This document shows, piece by piece, positions 44,378 through 52,652 of a stretch of 64,000 bases of DNA. Source of the stretch: Phycisphaeraceae bacterium. GTDB lineage: Bacteria; Planctomycetota; Phycisphaerae; Phycisphaerales; UBA1924. The stretch's first letter is position 1; every line of letters starts with the position of its first letter. Where the stretch lies: NCBI GenBank assembly GCA_020639155.1, contig JACKHF010000002.1, forward strand, positions 62,001 through 126,000, written 5' to 3'. A program made the translations under genes and the position numbers. The notes below the pieces were generated by a model. That model worked only from the letters and a program-made list of their open reading frames with translations. It searched no databases and was not told the origin of the DNA.

Positions 44378-44625
44378 GGCTGTACTCTCGTATTTCGATG
44401 CAAACGCTGGCACTGAATGCCGTGAAATGTGTTTGAAACGCTCCCTTGCTCTCGGACGTTTGGTGGAAACCCTGTCAGGTCGATGTCATCGGACATGACA
44501 ACACCACGTTCCACCATGAATCATCCTTGCACAAGGGAAAACTTCCCTCGCGTACAGGGTATGCGAAATCTGTTGGGTTTGGTGGGAAATTTCATCTGCG
44601 CAACGACGTTCCGAAGGTCCGAACT

Positions 44626-45693
44626 TCAACCAACCGATGCCCGCGGATAGACCGGGGCATTGGATCCAGATACGTCATTCTGATGCATCGGAGTGAGAAT
44701 TCCGGCAAGAAATCCGTACAAAGCCTGATGAACGTCGTCAGGCGAGGCTGCCGTTCTGATGGCCTCTTTCAGGGCTTTGCAATGTCCTCCGGCAATGTGT
44801 TTGCCCATAAGAGATATTCTCTGGCGGATCTGATTCATTGCCGCTCGCTCAGACCGATAACGTAACATGAGATCGAAGAACCGACGAATCATCTCAATCT
44901 GCGCTGCATCGCTTGGCTGTGCCGGGACAGCATTGCCCTGAAGATGTGCCCAGCAGTCCCGGAAGATCCACGGCTTTGAGAGGGCACCTCTTCCGATCAT
45001 GATGCCATCGCAGGTAGTTTCGCGCAGCATGCGCTGTGCAGCTTCGGGTGATGTGATGTCGCCATTCCCAATGACGGGCACTCGATCGCCTACGTGTGCG
45101 CGCACTGTGTCAACAACACGCTTGATCCCAGGCAGATCCGCCTCGCCTGAAAACTTCTGCTCTGTTGTTCTGCCATGCACTGTGATGGCTGCTGCGCCAC
45201 CATCGATCAACTGGCATGCCAGCGTGCCTGCAACATTGCGTTGCTTGTCTTCCTCTGTCCAGCCGAGACGCATCTTGCATGTGAGTGGGACGGAGATCAC
45301 ACGAGTCACCGCCTCAGCAATGTGCATTGCGCGCGGGATATCGCACATCAGCTTCGAGCCGCCGTCCTTCTTTGTGACCTTGTCGACGGGGCATCCCATG
45401 TTGATGTCGATGATCGTTGCACCGTGGTCCTGCGCCCACTTGGCACCCTCAGCCATGATCTTTGGATCTGATCCGTAAAGCTGCATGCAGATCGGCGTGT
45501 CAAAGTCGTTGGTGTGCGCAAGCTCAAGGCTTGTCTGTGTGCCGCGCAGGAGCCCCTGTGGGCTGAGCAGGTCCGTGCATGCGAGCCCGACACCGCCCTG
45601 CTCGCGACAGATCGTTCTGAATGCAAGATCGCAGTACCTCGCGATCGGTGCGAGCAGCAGGTTGGTTTCGAGTTGGACATTGCCGATGCGCAT
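44626..45693 (-). CDS. tRNA-dihydrouridine synthase (DusB-like)
   Basis: This 355-residue FMN enzyme has LLLAPIARYCDLAFRTICRE at the start, the catalytic NMGCPVDKVTKKDGGSKLM block, VPLTCKMRLGW, AAAITVHGRTTEQKFSG and VIGNGDITSPEAA...GIMIGRGALSKPWIF. It reduces uridine in the tRNA D-loop. The order and residues are closest to the DusB group, though the exact position modified cannot be read. Confidence 0.9.
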   Translation of the reverse strand: MRIGNVQLETNLLLAPIARYCDLAFRTICREQGGVGLACTDLLSPQGLLRGTQTSLELAHTNDFDTPICMQLYGSDPKIMAEGAKWAQDHGATIIDINMGCPVDKVTKKDGGSKLMCDIPRAMHIAEAVTRVISVPLTCKMRLGWTEEDKQRNVAGTLACQLIDGGAAAITVHGRTTEQKFSGEADLPGIKRVVDTVRAHVGDRVPVIGNGDITSPEAAQRMLRETTCDGIMIGRGALSKPWIFRDCWAHLQGNAVPAQPSDAAQIEMIRRFFDLMLRYRSERAAMNQIRQRISLMGKHIAGGHCKALKEAIRTAASPDDVHQALYGFLAGILTPMHQNDVSGSNAPVYPRASVG

Positions 45694-45746
45694 GAAAGTG
45701 ACTTGAGTTGCTAAACGGGGTGTGCGGATGAAAGTCTGTGCTGTGG

Positions 45747-46616
45747 TCAGTTTGCGTTATAGCCATGATCACGGGTTAATAAGAGCCGCTTCCAATGAGA
45801 TTCTCTAAGCAGCACATCATTTTCAGTTGCTCGTGTATCTGCTGTCTCTAATACTCCAAACTGAAAGCAATCTGCATGTTCTGGCCCTTGTTCAGTCAAT
45901 AGTTGTTTGAGTTCACGGTTCCCTCCATGCCCCGTCTTTGAATACTGGCTCCATCGACCCCATATGCCATGCTCGCCAACTGCACTGCCAATATAGAGTT
46001 TTCCGGTCTTTGTATCAGTGATTACATACACGCCGGCAACACTTGAGAGCGCACTTTTCCACGAGGGGGTTTGGTCTTTGACAATAATATCGAGGTGTTG
46101 TTTGCTCAGCAACGTCTGCATATATCCTGGAAACTCAACAACCCGCAAGCGATCTTCCCGAATGTGAGAGACAGCAAGCAAGTGGGACCATTTGTCTGCA
46201 TTTGGGTACGAGTTTCTTCCCGGTCTCTTAAAATAAACAACTGCTCGACCGAGGAGGGCATCTGTGCTGCCGCGCCGGGAGGTCGTGTATACGTAAATGC
46301 TTTTGTCCGGCCTGTTTCGGCGTGCCCTCTCTGTGTATCCCATGACATCATGAACTCCAGCAAAGAGCCAATAGTTGGGTGATGGGAGTGAGATGAGTGA
46401 CAGGACAAGTTTGCGCCCAAAGTTACGCTTTGTTTGGCTGCGCTGCCATTCATCAAACTCGCCTGCAAAGTAAACATTGAGTGGGTCATCGATGCCAGTT
46501 GATCTTGCAAGGTGTACTTTGCAGTCTTCAGGGATGATGGTTGCGTCAAGTGATTGCAGGAGATCAAAGAGCAGAAGAGGGTGAGGTTCCTCAGTATGGG
46601 TTTTGGAGCTAGCCAT
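45747..46616 (-). CDS. GIY-YIG nuclease-domain protein
   Basis: From the ATG at 46616 the protein has 289 residues. The last 95 form a GIY-YIG domain: GVYVITDTKTGKLYIGSAVG, an arginine in IWGRWSQY and a glutamate in TENDVLLRESHWKRLL. The first 190 residues are unassigned, with a strand-rich segment KLVLSLISLPSPNYWLFAGVHDV. The region is visibly richer in A and T than its neighbours, which points to horizontal gain. It is not next to a methyltransferase or a phage gene. It could be a restriction or homing-type endonuclease. Confidence 0.78.
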   Translation of the reverse strand: MASSKTHTEEPHPLLLFDLLQSLDATIIPEDCKVHLARSTGIDDPLNVYFAGEFDEWQRSQTKRNFGRKLVLSLISLPSPNYWLFAGVHDVMGYTERARRNRPDKSIYVYTTSRRGSTDALLGRAVVYFKRPGRNSYPNADKWSHLLAVSHIREDRLRVVEFPGYMQTLLSKQHLDIIVKDQTPSWKSALSSVAGVYVITDTKTGKLYIGSAVGEHGIWGRWSQYSKTGHGGNRELKQLLTEQGPEHADCFQFGVLETADTRATENDVLLRESHWKRLLLTRDHGYNAN

Positions 46617-46676
46617 AATCAATCCTAGTTATCGAGTATTCAGATTAAGTGGGCATGCAAGAGTGGGCTGCTGCCT

Positions 46677-46710
46677 GAAAAGAAACAACACCCCGCGAAA
46701 CGCAAGGGTG
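46677..46710 (-). terminator. Terminator after the CHRD gene
   Basis: On the minus strand CACCC-TTGCG pairs with CGCGGGGTG (one bulge) around TTT, and TTGTTTCTTTT follows. It lies about 33 bases after the CHRD stop. Confidence 0.7.
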
Positions 46711-46742
46711 CTGACATCCGGAAAACTCATTGGCATCGTCGA

Positions 46743-47252
46743 TTAGCGGCGACGGCGCGTTGCTGCGAGCAGCCCTGCACCAGCAAGTGTGAGCGTGCCC
46801 GGCGCTGGGACAGCTGGAAGCTGGCCGCGGATTTCGCCACCGGGAAACGCTGCTGTGTGCAGGTTGATGTAGAGATTGCCAGCAAAGAGATCTGCCTGGA
46901 ATGCGCCGATGGAAATGTCATCAAGCACAAGGCGAATCCCGAGGCCATCGTTCACCCAAGCGCCCTGCATTGGAGTCAGACCAATAGCAACAGGACCTGA
47001 TACTCCAGCGGGTGCTGAATGCAGGTGCGAAGCTGTGACGTTTCCGAGATCGATGCCGTAGACATGCACATCGAGATCGAAGGTCATTGTGGTTGTGTCG
47101 TAGAGCAACTGACCAGCACCAAATGCAGGTGAGTTGTTCGCAGGCACTTCCTGTGCGCCGCTCATGCCAAAGTTAAATGCAATCAGGTCTGCAGATGCAG
47201 TACCCGCAAGCACAGCGACAGCAAGTGTTGAGATCAGCGCACGGGGTGACAT
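46743..47252 (-). CDS. Secreted CHRD-domain protein with PEP-CTERM-like tail
   Basis: From the ATG at 47252 the protein has 169 residues. It has a signal peptide (LISTLAVAVLAGTASA), a single CHRD domain (GAQEVPANNSPAFGAGQLLYD, HLHSAPAGVSGPV, LYINLHTAAFPGGEIRGQL) and a C-terminal sorting tail: VPAPGTLTLAGAGLLAATRRRR. The tail has the three parts of PEP-CTERM signals: a Pro-rich motif, a hydrophobic stretch and an arginine cluster. It should be a substrate of an exosortase, and one is encoded at 62937-63809. Confidence 0.88.
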   Translation of the reverse strand: MSPRALISTLAVAVLAGTASADLIAFNFGMSGAQEVPANNSPAFGAGQLLYDTTTMTFDLDVHVYGIDLGNVTASHLHSAPAGVSGPVAIGLTPMQGAWVNDGLGIRLVLDDISIGAFQADLFAGNLYINLHTAAFPGGEIRGQLPAVPAPGTLTLAGAGLLAATRRRR

Positions 47253-47370
47253 GTGAACTCTCCAGTTCTCCAATGTGAAACGGTTGCAACGACAGTGGTT
47301 GCTGTTCCAAACATGCCACAGATTCAGGAGGGTGCCAGCAAAACCGGAAAAAAAGTCCGAGATTGATCTC

Positions 47371-47398
47371 TTGTGTCACAACCGGGATACTCTAAAAT
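47371..47398 (+). promoter_or_regulatory. Possible sigma-70 promoter for the ABC exporter
   Basis: TTGTGT (47371-47376) and TAAAAT (47393-47398) are 16 bases apart and lie about 90 bases before the permease start. The match is fair only. Confidence 0.3.
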
Positions 47399-47489
47399 AG
47401 TCCAATAACCAAAATTGCTCTTGTCTCTTGGGATATTGAGATTCTGTGGTGTGTTGGTGTCCCAACAGGTTGCGAACCTACCCTCGTGC

Positions 47490-49082
47490 GTGTACCAAGT
47501 TCTCCTCACGCGCCGGTATCTGTTCAGCAAGATCATGCCGTTGCTTGCTGCGCTGGCGGTGATGCTGATCACAGCAACCGAACTCGTGACCTGGTCTGTG
47601 ATGGGCGGATTCCTGAACCACTTGATCAAGACCAGCACGAAGTTCACGGGCGATGTTTCCATCCAGTGGCCCAGCGCCGGGTTTGCTCACTATGACGAGC
47701 TGATCGAGATGCTCGAGCGCGAGCCCGAGATCCGGATAGCGACACCCGTCATCCAGACCTTTGCGATGGTGCGATTGCCCGAGGGGCGCGTGATGCCCAA
47801 GCAGGTGTGGGGGATTGATCCTGATTCGTTCTCGCAGGTTGCAAACTTCAGAGACTCGCTCTGGTGGAAGCCGATCACAAAGGCGCATCCTCGAGACTTT
47901 CAACTTTCAGATCCCCGGTTGAACCCATTGTCAGAAACGATGTGGTTGTACGAACGCGCCAACGACAAGGAGAGCGGCGTTGTTGTCGATCCAAATGCGA
48001 CATGGGAGGACGTGTTTCAGGCTGGTGTGACCATGTCGCGCGTCGAGAAAGATACGGGGCGCGCTGTTCCTGCTGCGGTTGTGGGTATCGAGGTTCTTGG
48101 GTTTATGGCACGCGAAGGGCCGGAGTTGTATCTGCCCGGGCAGCGAACACAGCTGCTGCCGGACGGGACAGAACGCAAGGTGGCGCGATTTGGGCCGATG
48201 GAGCAGATCACAGTGACGATGTTCCCGGTTGACTCGATCGGTCGGCCCCGCGAGGTAGTAAGCCAGACTGTGCCGATTGCCAATGAGTTCCATACAGGCG
48301 TGATCCAGATCGACAAGGAAGTGGTGCTGTTGCCGCTCTCGCTGGTGCAGCGATCGCTGCAAATGAACGAGGCGACGCGCAGTGTGATTGATCCGATTGC
48401 AGCAGCGATGGGAAACTATGACGCGCAGACGACCGAGATCGATCCAGCCCGTGTGACCGATATTGTGATCCGAGCAGCAGACGGGTACAACGAGTACGAC
48501 GCGAAGGAAGCTGCTGAGCGCGTGTACAAGGTCTTCGCCAGCAACCATATCGGCCAGGTGCCTGACACAGAGAAGATTCAGATCTCGACATATGAAGAGC
48601 AGAACGCCTTTTTCATCAGTGCAGTGCGCAAGGAAACCGCGCTCGTGATGTTCATCTTCGGTGTGATCTCGTTTACGAGTGTGTTTCTGGTGCTGGCGAT
48701 CTTCTGGTCCATGATCTCAGAGAAAACCAAGGATATCGGCGTGCTCCGGTCAATTGGTGCTGGCAGGAAGGGGATCGCTGGACTTTGGATCAGTTATGGA
48801 TTCCTGCTTGGCATGATTGGTTCTATGTTTGGCGTTGTGATCGCGATTCTCATTGTCAGAAATATCAATCCGATCAACGACTGGATCGGCAAGACGTTCG
48901 GCAAGGGAGCGCAGGTGTGGAATCCTGACACGTATTACCTGCTGAAGATACCGAACGAGGTTGATCCCATGAAGGTTGTCGTCATCTTTGTGGTTGGTGT
49001 GTTTGTGTGTGTGCTGGGATCGGCGTGGCCGGCGATTCGTGCAGCACGCATGGATCCTGTGAGATCACTGCGATTTGAATGA
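47490..49082 (+). CDS. LolC/FtsX-type ABC transporter permease
   Basis: From the GTG at 47490 (VYQVLLTRRYLFSK) the protein has 530 residues. One N-terminal span (about 15-37) is followed by a large outer domain of about 340 residues, then three C-terminal spans (FGVISFTSVFLVLAIFW, GLWISYGFLLGMIGSMFGVVIAIL, VVVIFVVGVFVCVLGSAWPAIRAARMDPVRSLRFE). This is the MacB/LolCE topology, and the last motif is the usual FtsX end. The start is uncertain, as no ATG with a ribosome site is in the right place. The ATPase gene follows 32 bases later. Confidence 0.85.
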   Translation: MYQVLLTRRYLFSKIMPLLAALAVMLITATELVTWSVMGGFLNHLIKTSTKFTGDVSIQWPSAGFAHYDELIEMLEREPEIRIATPVIQTFAMVRLPEGRVMPKQVWGIDPDSFSQVANFRDSLWWKPITKAHPRDFQLSDPRLNPLSETMWLYERANDKESGVVVDPNATWEDVFQAGVTMSRVEKDTGRAVPAAVVGIEVLGFMAREGPELYLPGQRTQLLPDGTERKVARFGPMEQITVTMFPVDSIGRPREVVSQTVPIANEFHTGVIQIDKEVVLLPLSLVQRSLQMNEATRSVIDPIAAAMGNYDAQTTEIDPARVTDIVIRAADGYNEYDAKEAAERVYKVFASNHIGQVPDTEKIQISTYEEQNAFFISAVRKETALVMFIFGVISFTSVFLVLAIFWSMISEKTKDIGVLRSIGAGRKGIAGLWISYGFLLGMIGSMFGVVIAILIVRNINPINDWIGKTFGKGAQVWNPDTYYLLKIPNEVDPMKVVVIFVVGVFVCVLGSAWPAIRAARMDPVRSLRFE

Positions 49083-49114
49083 TGGTGTGTGGACCTGCGA
49101 AACGAGACTGATGC

Positions 49115-49846
49115 GTGGCTGAACCGATACTCAAAGCAACTAACTTGCACAAGACCTACAAAATGGGCAAGGTGCCGTTGCAGGTGCTGCGCGGTGCAAC
49201 ACTGCACGTGAATGAGGGCGAGTGTGTCGCGGTACTCGGTGACTCTGGTTCTGGGAAGAGCACGCTGTTACATCTGATCGCGGGTCTTGATCGTCCCGAC
49301 GCAAAGCCCGAGCCGACGATTGTGTTCGATGGTTCGGATATCGGTGCCATGTCGATCGCACAGCGCGATGTGTATCGGGCGCAGCAGGTTGGGATTGTGT
49401 TTCAGGCGTACCACCTGCTTACGGAGTTGACCGCGCTGCAGAACGTTGTGATTGCAGGTATGGTGCGCCATGGGTTCGGCTATTGGGGAAACCGTCGTGA
49501 GTTGACACAGCGGGCTCATGAGCTGCTTGACGTCGTAGGGCTCGGCGAGCGAGCTGGTCATCGACCGGTTGAGTTGTCCGGTGGCGAGCGTCAGCGAGTT
49601 GCGATTGCCAGAGCCTTGATCAACCAGCCGCGACTTCTTCTTGCGGATGAGCCGACAGGGAACCTTGATGAGCAGACGGCTGGCAGAGTGCTTGAGATGC
49701 TGATGCGCGTGCGTGAGCAGCAGAATCTGACGCTGGTCATGGTGACGCACTCGACAAGCATTGCATCCCAAGCCGATCGGACCGTTCGTATCGAGTTTGG
49801 GCAAATTAGAGCGAGTGAAAGTGAGTTCGCCTCGGTGATTGGATGA
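49115..49846 (+). CDS. LolD-type ABC transporter ATP-binding protein
   Basis: This 243-residue ATPase has Walker A GDSGSGKST, the signature LSGGERQR, Walker B LLLADEPTGNLD and the switch histidine in VMVTHSTS. It belongs to the LolD/MacB group and powers the permease upstream. It starts at a GTG. Probable cargo: lipoproteins or another envelope molecule. Confidence 0.9.
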   Translation: MAEPILKATNLHKTYKMGKVPLQVLRGATLHVNEGECVAVLGDSGSGKSTLLHLIAGLDRPDAKPEPTIVFDGSDIGAMSIAQRDVYRAQQVGIVFQAYHLLTELTALQNVVIAGMVRHGFGYWGNRRELTQRAHELLDVVGLGERAGHRPVELSGGERQRVAIARALINQPRLLLADEPTGNLDEQTAGRVLEMLMRVREQQNLTLVMVTHSTSIASQADRTVRIEFGQIRASESEFASVIG

Positions 49847-49987
49847 AGCCAGAGAAAATTGCACACTGTTTGGTCTTTGGAAGTATGATTGATTGCCTGA
49901 AGATCATTTCAGACGTGAGGAAGCCTGATGTATGGTGGATACTATCAATGCTTAGCCTTGTCTGAATACACGTGAGGTGCCACGCTG

Positions 49988-50890
49988 TTGGATGGTGCGC
50001 GAGAACAACACGTTATTGGTGAGACCCATGCGGGGGCGGGTTGTTGCAGAAGCCGCGCACATTCTCATTGCGCGGCTGATTTGGATCGTCGGGACATCGA
50101 AATCGTCGGATTGTCGGGGGATCCGGTTCGCGTTGATATTGCTGAGACGGGTGATGGAACCCAGTTTGTGTTTCTGCACGGTCTTGTGGGACTGAACGAG
50201 CACTGGGAGACGGTTGTCGGGCTTGTGAAGCACCGCGTGCGATGCACCATGATCGAGGTACCGTTGCTGCAACTGACCGGCAAGGACTGCTCGATTGACG
50301 GTGTTGTGTATCTGACAGCAAAGCTGCTGCAGTCGGTGAGCGATTCGCCGGTGGTGCTGGTTGGTAACTCGTTTGGCGGACATGTTGCGACGCGTCTTGC
50401 AATCGAATATCCGGAACTGGTGCAGGGATTGCTTCTGACGGGCGCCTCTGGTGTCATTGAAAAGTCGATGGTGTCAGACATCCAGATCCATCCGAGTCGC
50501 GAGTGGCTACGTCGCAAAATTGCTGAGCTGTTCTATCGGCCCGAACTGCATATGCGTGAGTCGGATCTTGATCGTGCACATCAGGAGCTTTCGACGAAGC
50601 TGGGACGGTTTGCGATGGTGCGTCTGAGTCGATCGGCTCGTCGGAATCATCTTGGAGATCAGCTTTCACGTGTGCGCGTGCCGACACTGCTTATCTGGGG
50701 CAAGCAGGATGTTGTAACGCCGCCGGATGCTGCGCAGCAGTTTCATGATCGGCTACAGGATTCCAAGCTTGTGTGGTTTGACGAGTGCGGGCATGTTCCG
50801 ATGATGGAGCACGCTGAGGCATTTGCTCGCGAGATGCTTGCATTCGAAGAAACGCTTCGCAGCAACGAGTCGATGGCGCACTCACGCTGA
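49988..50890 (+). CDS. Alpha/beta hydrolase
   Basis: The core is clear from about 50081 on: VFLHGLVGLNEHW (oxyanion HG), the elbow VGNSFGG with the nucleophilic serine, LLIWGKQDVVTPP with the acid, and DECGHVPMMEHAEAF with the catalytic histidine. No ATG is in frame. A TTG at 49988 with GAGG ten bases ahead gives 300 residues, and a TTG at 50081 gives 269, which fits the family better. The first 31 residues from 49988 look non-coding. It lies 19 bases before the GH3 gene. Confidence 0.78.
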   Translation: MDGAREQHVIGETHAGAGCCRSRAHSHCAADLDRRDIEIVGLSGDPVRVDIAETGDGTQFVFLHGLVGLNEHWETVVGLVKHRVRCTMIEVPLLQLTGKDCSIDGVVYLTAKLLQSVSDSPVVLVGNSFGGHVATRLAIEYPELVQGLLLTGASGVIEKSMVSDIQIHPSREWLRRKIAELFYRPELHMRESDLDRAHQELSTKLGRFAMVRLSRSARRNHLGDQLSRVRVPTLLIWGKQDVVTPPDAAQQFHDRLQDSKLVWFDECGHVPMMEHAEAFAREMLAFEETLRSNESMAHSR

Positions 50891-50909
50891 CACGGATCTC
50901 GTCCGTGCT

Positions 50910-52652
50910 GTGATTGATTCCTATGCAGGTTATGTTGTGCATCATTTGGAGTTTCACTTGTCTCAGAGTGTCGTGACGCATCCGCCATACAGGCTTACCT
51001 CACTTGTCGGCGTTGGTCTTGGCGCGCTGCAGACGGTACGTGCGGCACGTCTGGCAGATGTCGATCATGTGCGAGAGCATGCTGGGCGTATGCAGCTTCG
51101 GCAACTTCGATGGTTGTTGCATCGTGCATCAGCGACTGAGTTCGGTCAGGAACACATGTTTGGCAAAGCCGTTGGGCTTGCAGGGCGTGAGATGCTCCGT
51201 GCGTATCGGGATTTGGTGCCTATTGCAGACTGGTACGCATTCAAGGACCAGATTGCCCGCATGCGCGAGGATGCGGAACCAGACGTGCTGTGGCCTGGGC
51301 TTGTCCGAGACTTCTGCCAGACAAGCGGCACAACAGCTGGCGACAAGTTCATCCCGGTGACGGAGGAGATGAAAAAGTCGAACTTCAAAGCTGCAAGAGA
51401 TATCTTCACGCACGCGATGAACTTTGGAATCTCGCTCCCCGGAATTATGGGGGGGAAGTGTTTGTTTCTTGGCGGGTCAACCGCGATGACCGTGAGCGAC
51501 AAGGGCGTTCGCACCGGCGATCTTTCCGGCATTGCTGCAACACAGATCCACTGGCCACTTTCTCGGATCTACTCACCTGGTTCAGGCATTGCTCTGATGG
51601 ACAACTGGACGGACAAGATTGATGCGATGGCCAGACACACGATTGATCAGGACGTGCGCATGGTCAGCGGCATGCCAAGCTGGATGCTGGTGCTTATTGA
51701 GCGGTTGTTTGAAGTTGCTCGCGAACGCGGCCAGTATGTCAGCACACTAAAGGAGATCTGGCCGAACTTCCAGTTGTTCGTGCATGGCGGTGTGAAGTAC
51801 GGGCCGTTTGATGCTCGGATGCGACAGATGTGGTCCGGAGGCACAGAAGACATCCCATATCGGCTTGAGTTATACCCGGCGAGCGAGGGCTTTGTTGCTA
51901 TTCAGGATCAGGCGCACGATCCCGGGATGCGCCTGCTGACCGACCATCGGAACATGTTTGAGTTTGTCCCACTTGAAGACATCGATAGACCTGATGCACC
52001 AGCGTTTCTGTGCGATGAGGTGGAAAAGGGGCAGAAGTACGTCGTTGTGCTGTCAACATGTGCAGGGCTGTGGCGATACGTTCTTGGCGATGTTGTTGAG
52101 TTTGACACTGTGCCTTCGCTGTACGAAGGAAACAGACTTGTTCGATCTGGGGATGGTCCGCCGCGGGTTCGTGTCGTGGGTAGGCATCGGCACTTTATCA
52201 ATGCGTTCGGCGAGAACATCATTGCCGAGCATATTGAAAACGCTGTAGAGCGAGCAGCGCGTGTGCTGGCCGTCGAGGTTGGAGAGTTCACCGCTGCTCC
52301 GGTATACAGCGCCCAAAGACGGAAAGCAGGACTGGAACTAATTCTTGAAATAGAACAGGCTTCCGCAGTGCAACTTGAACACTTTGCCGATGAGTTTGAC
52401 AAGGCGATCAAGTCACAAAATGTCGACTACACAACCAAACGCAAGAGCGATCTGAGTATGGGTCCACCAATCGTAACACCGGTGCGAATGGGCGCATTCC
52501 ACGCGTGGATGGCATCGAAGGGAAAGCTGGGTGGTCAGCACAAGTGTCCGCGCTGCGCAAACCATCGTGATATTGCTGACGAAGTGCGGACAATAGCTGG
52601 TATAGGTGCTATGGATTCGAACTCGGTTCAGTTGGAACTTGTTGCGCGATGA
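50910..52652 (+). CDS. GH3-family acyl-adenylate/amide synthetase
   Basis: This protein of about 580 residues has the GH3 motifs: the ATP loop TSGTTAGDKFIPV near 135, YPASEGFVAIQ near 335, LWRYVLGDVVEF near 410 and GRHRHFINAFGENI near 445. GH3 enzymes of plants (JAR1, GH3) join acids to amino acids by way of an adenylate; bacterial members are largely uncharacterised. The start is a GTG at 50910, chosen because the preceding gene ends at 50890; GTG at 50937 is possible. It overlaps the next gene by ATGA. Confidence 0.87.
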   Translation: MIDSYAGYVVHHLEFHLSQSVVTHPPYRLTSLVGVGLGALQTVRAARLADVDHVREHAGRMQLRQLRWLLHRASATEFGQEHMFGKAVGLAGREMLRAYRDLVPIADWYAFKDQIARMREDAEPDVLWPGLVRDFCQTSGTTAGDKFIPVTEEMKKSNFKAARDIFTHAMNFGISLPGIMGGKCLFLGGSTAMTVSDKGVRTGDLSGIAATQIHWPLSRIYSPGSGIALMDNWTDKIDAMARHTIDQDVRMVSGMPSWMLVLIERLFEVARERGQYVSTLKEIWPNFQLFVHGGVKYGPFDARMRQMWSGGTEDIPYRLELYPASEGFVAIQDQAHDPGMRLLTDHRNMFEFVPLEDIDRPDAPAFLCDEVEKGQKYVVVLSTCAGLWRYVLGDVVEFDTVPSLYEGNRLVRSGDGPPRVRVVGRHRHFINAFGENIIAEHIENAVERAARVLAVEVGEFTAAPVYSAQRRKAGLELILEIEQASAVQLEHFADEFDKAIKSQNVDYTTKRKSDLSMGPPIVTPVRMGAFHAWMASKGKLGGQHKCPRCANHRDIADEVRTIAGIGAMDSNSVQLELVAR

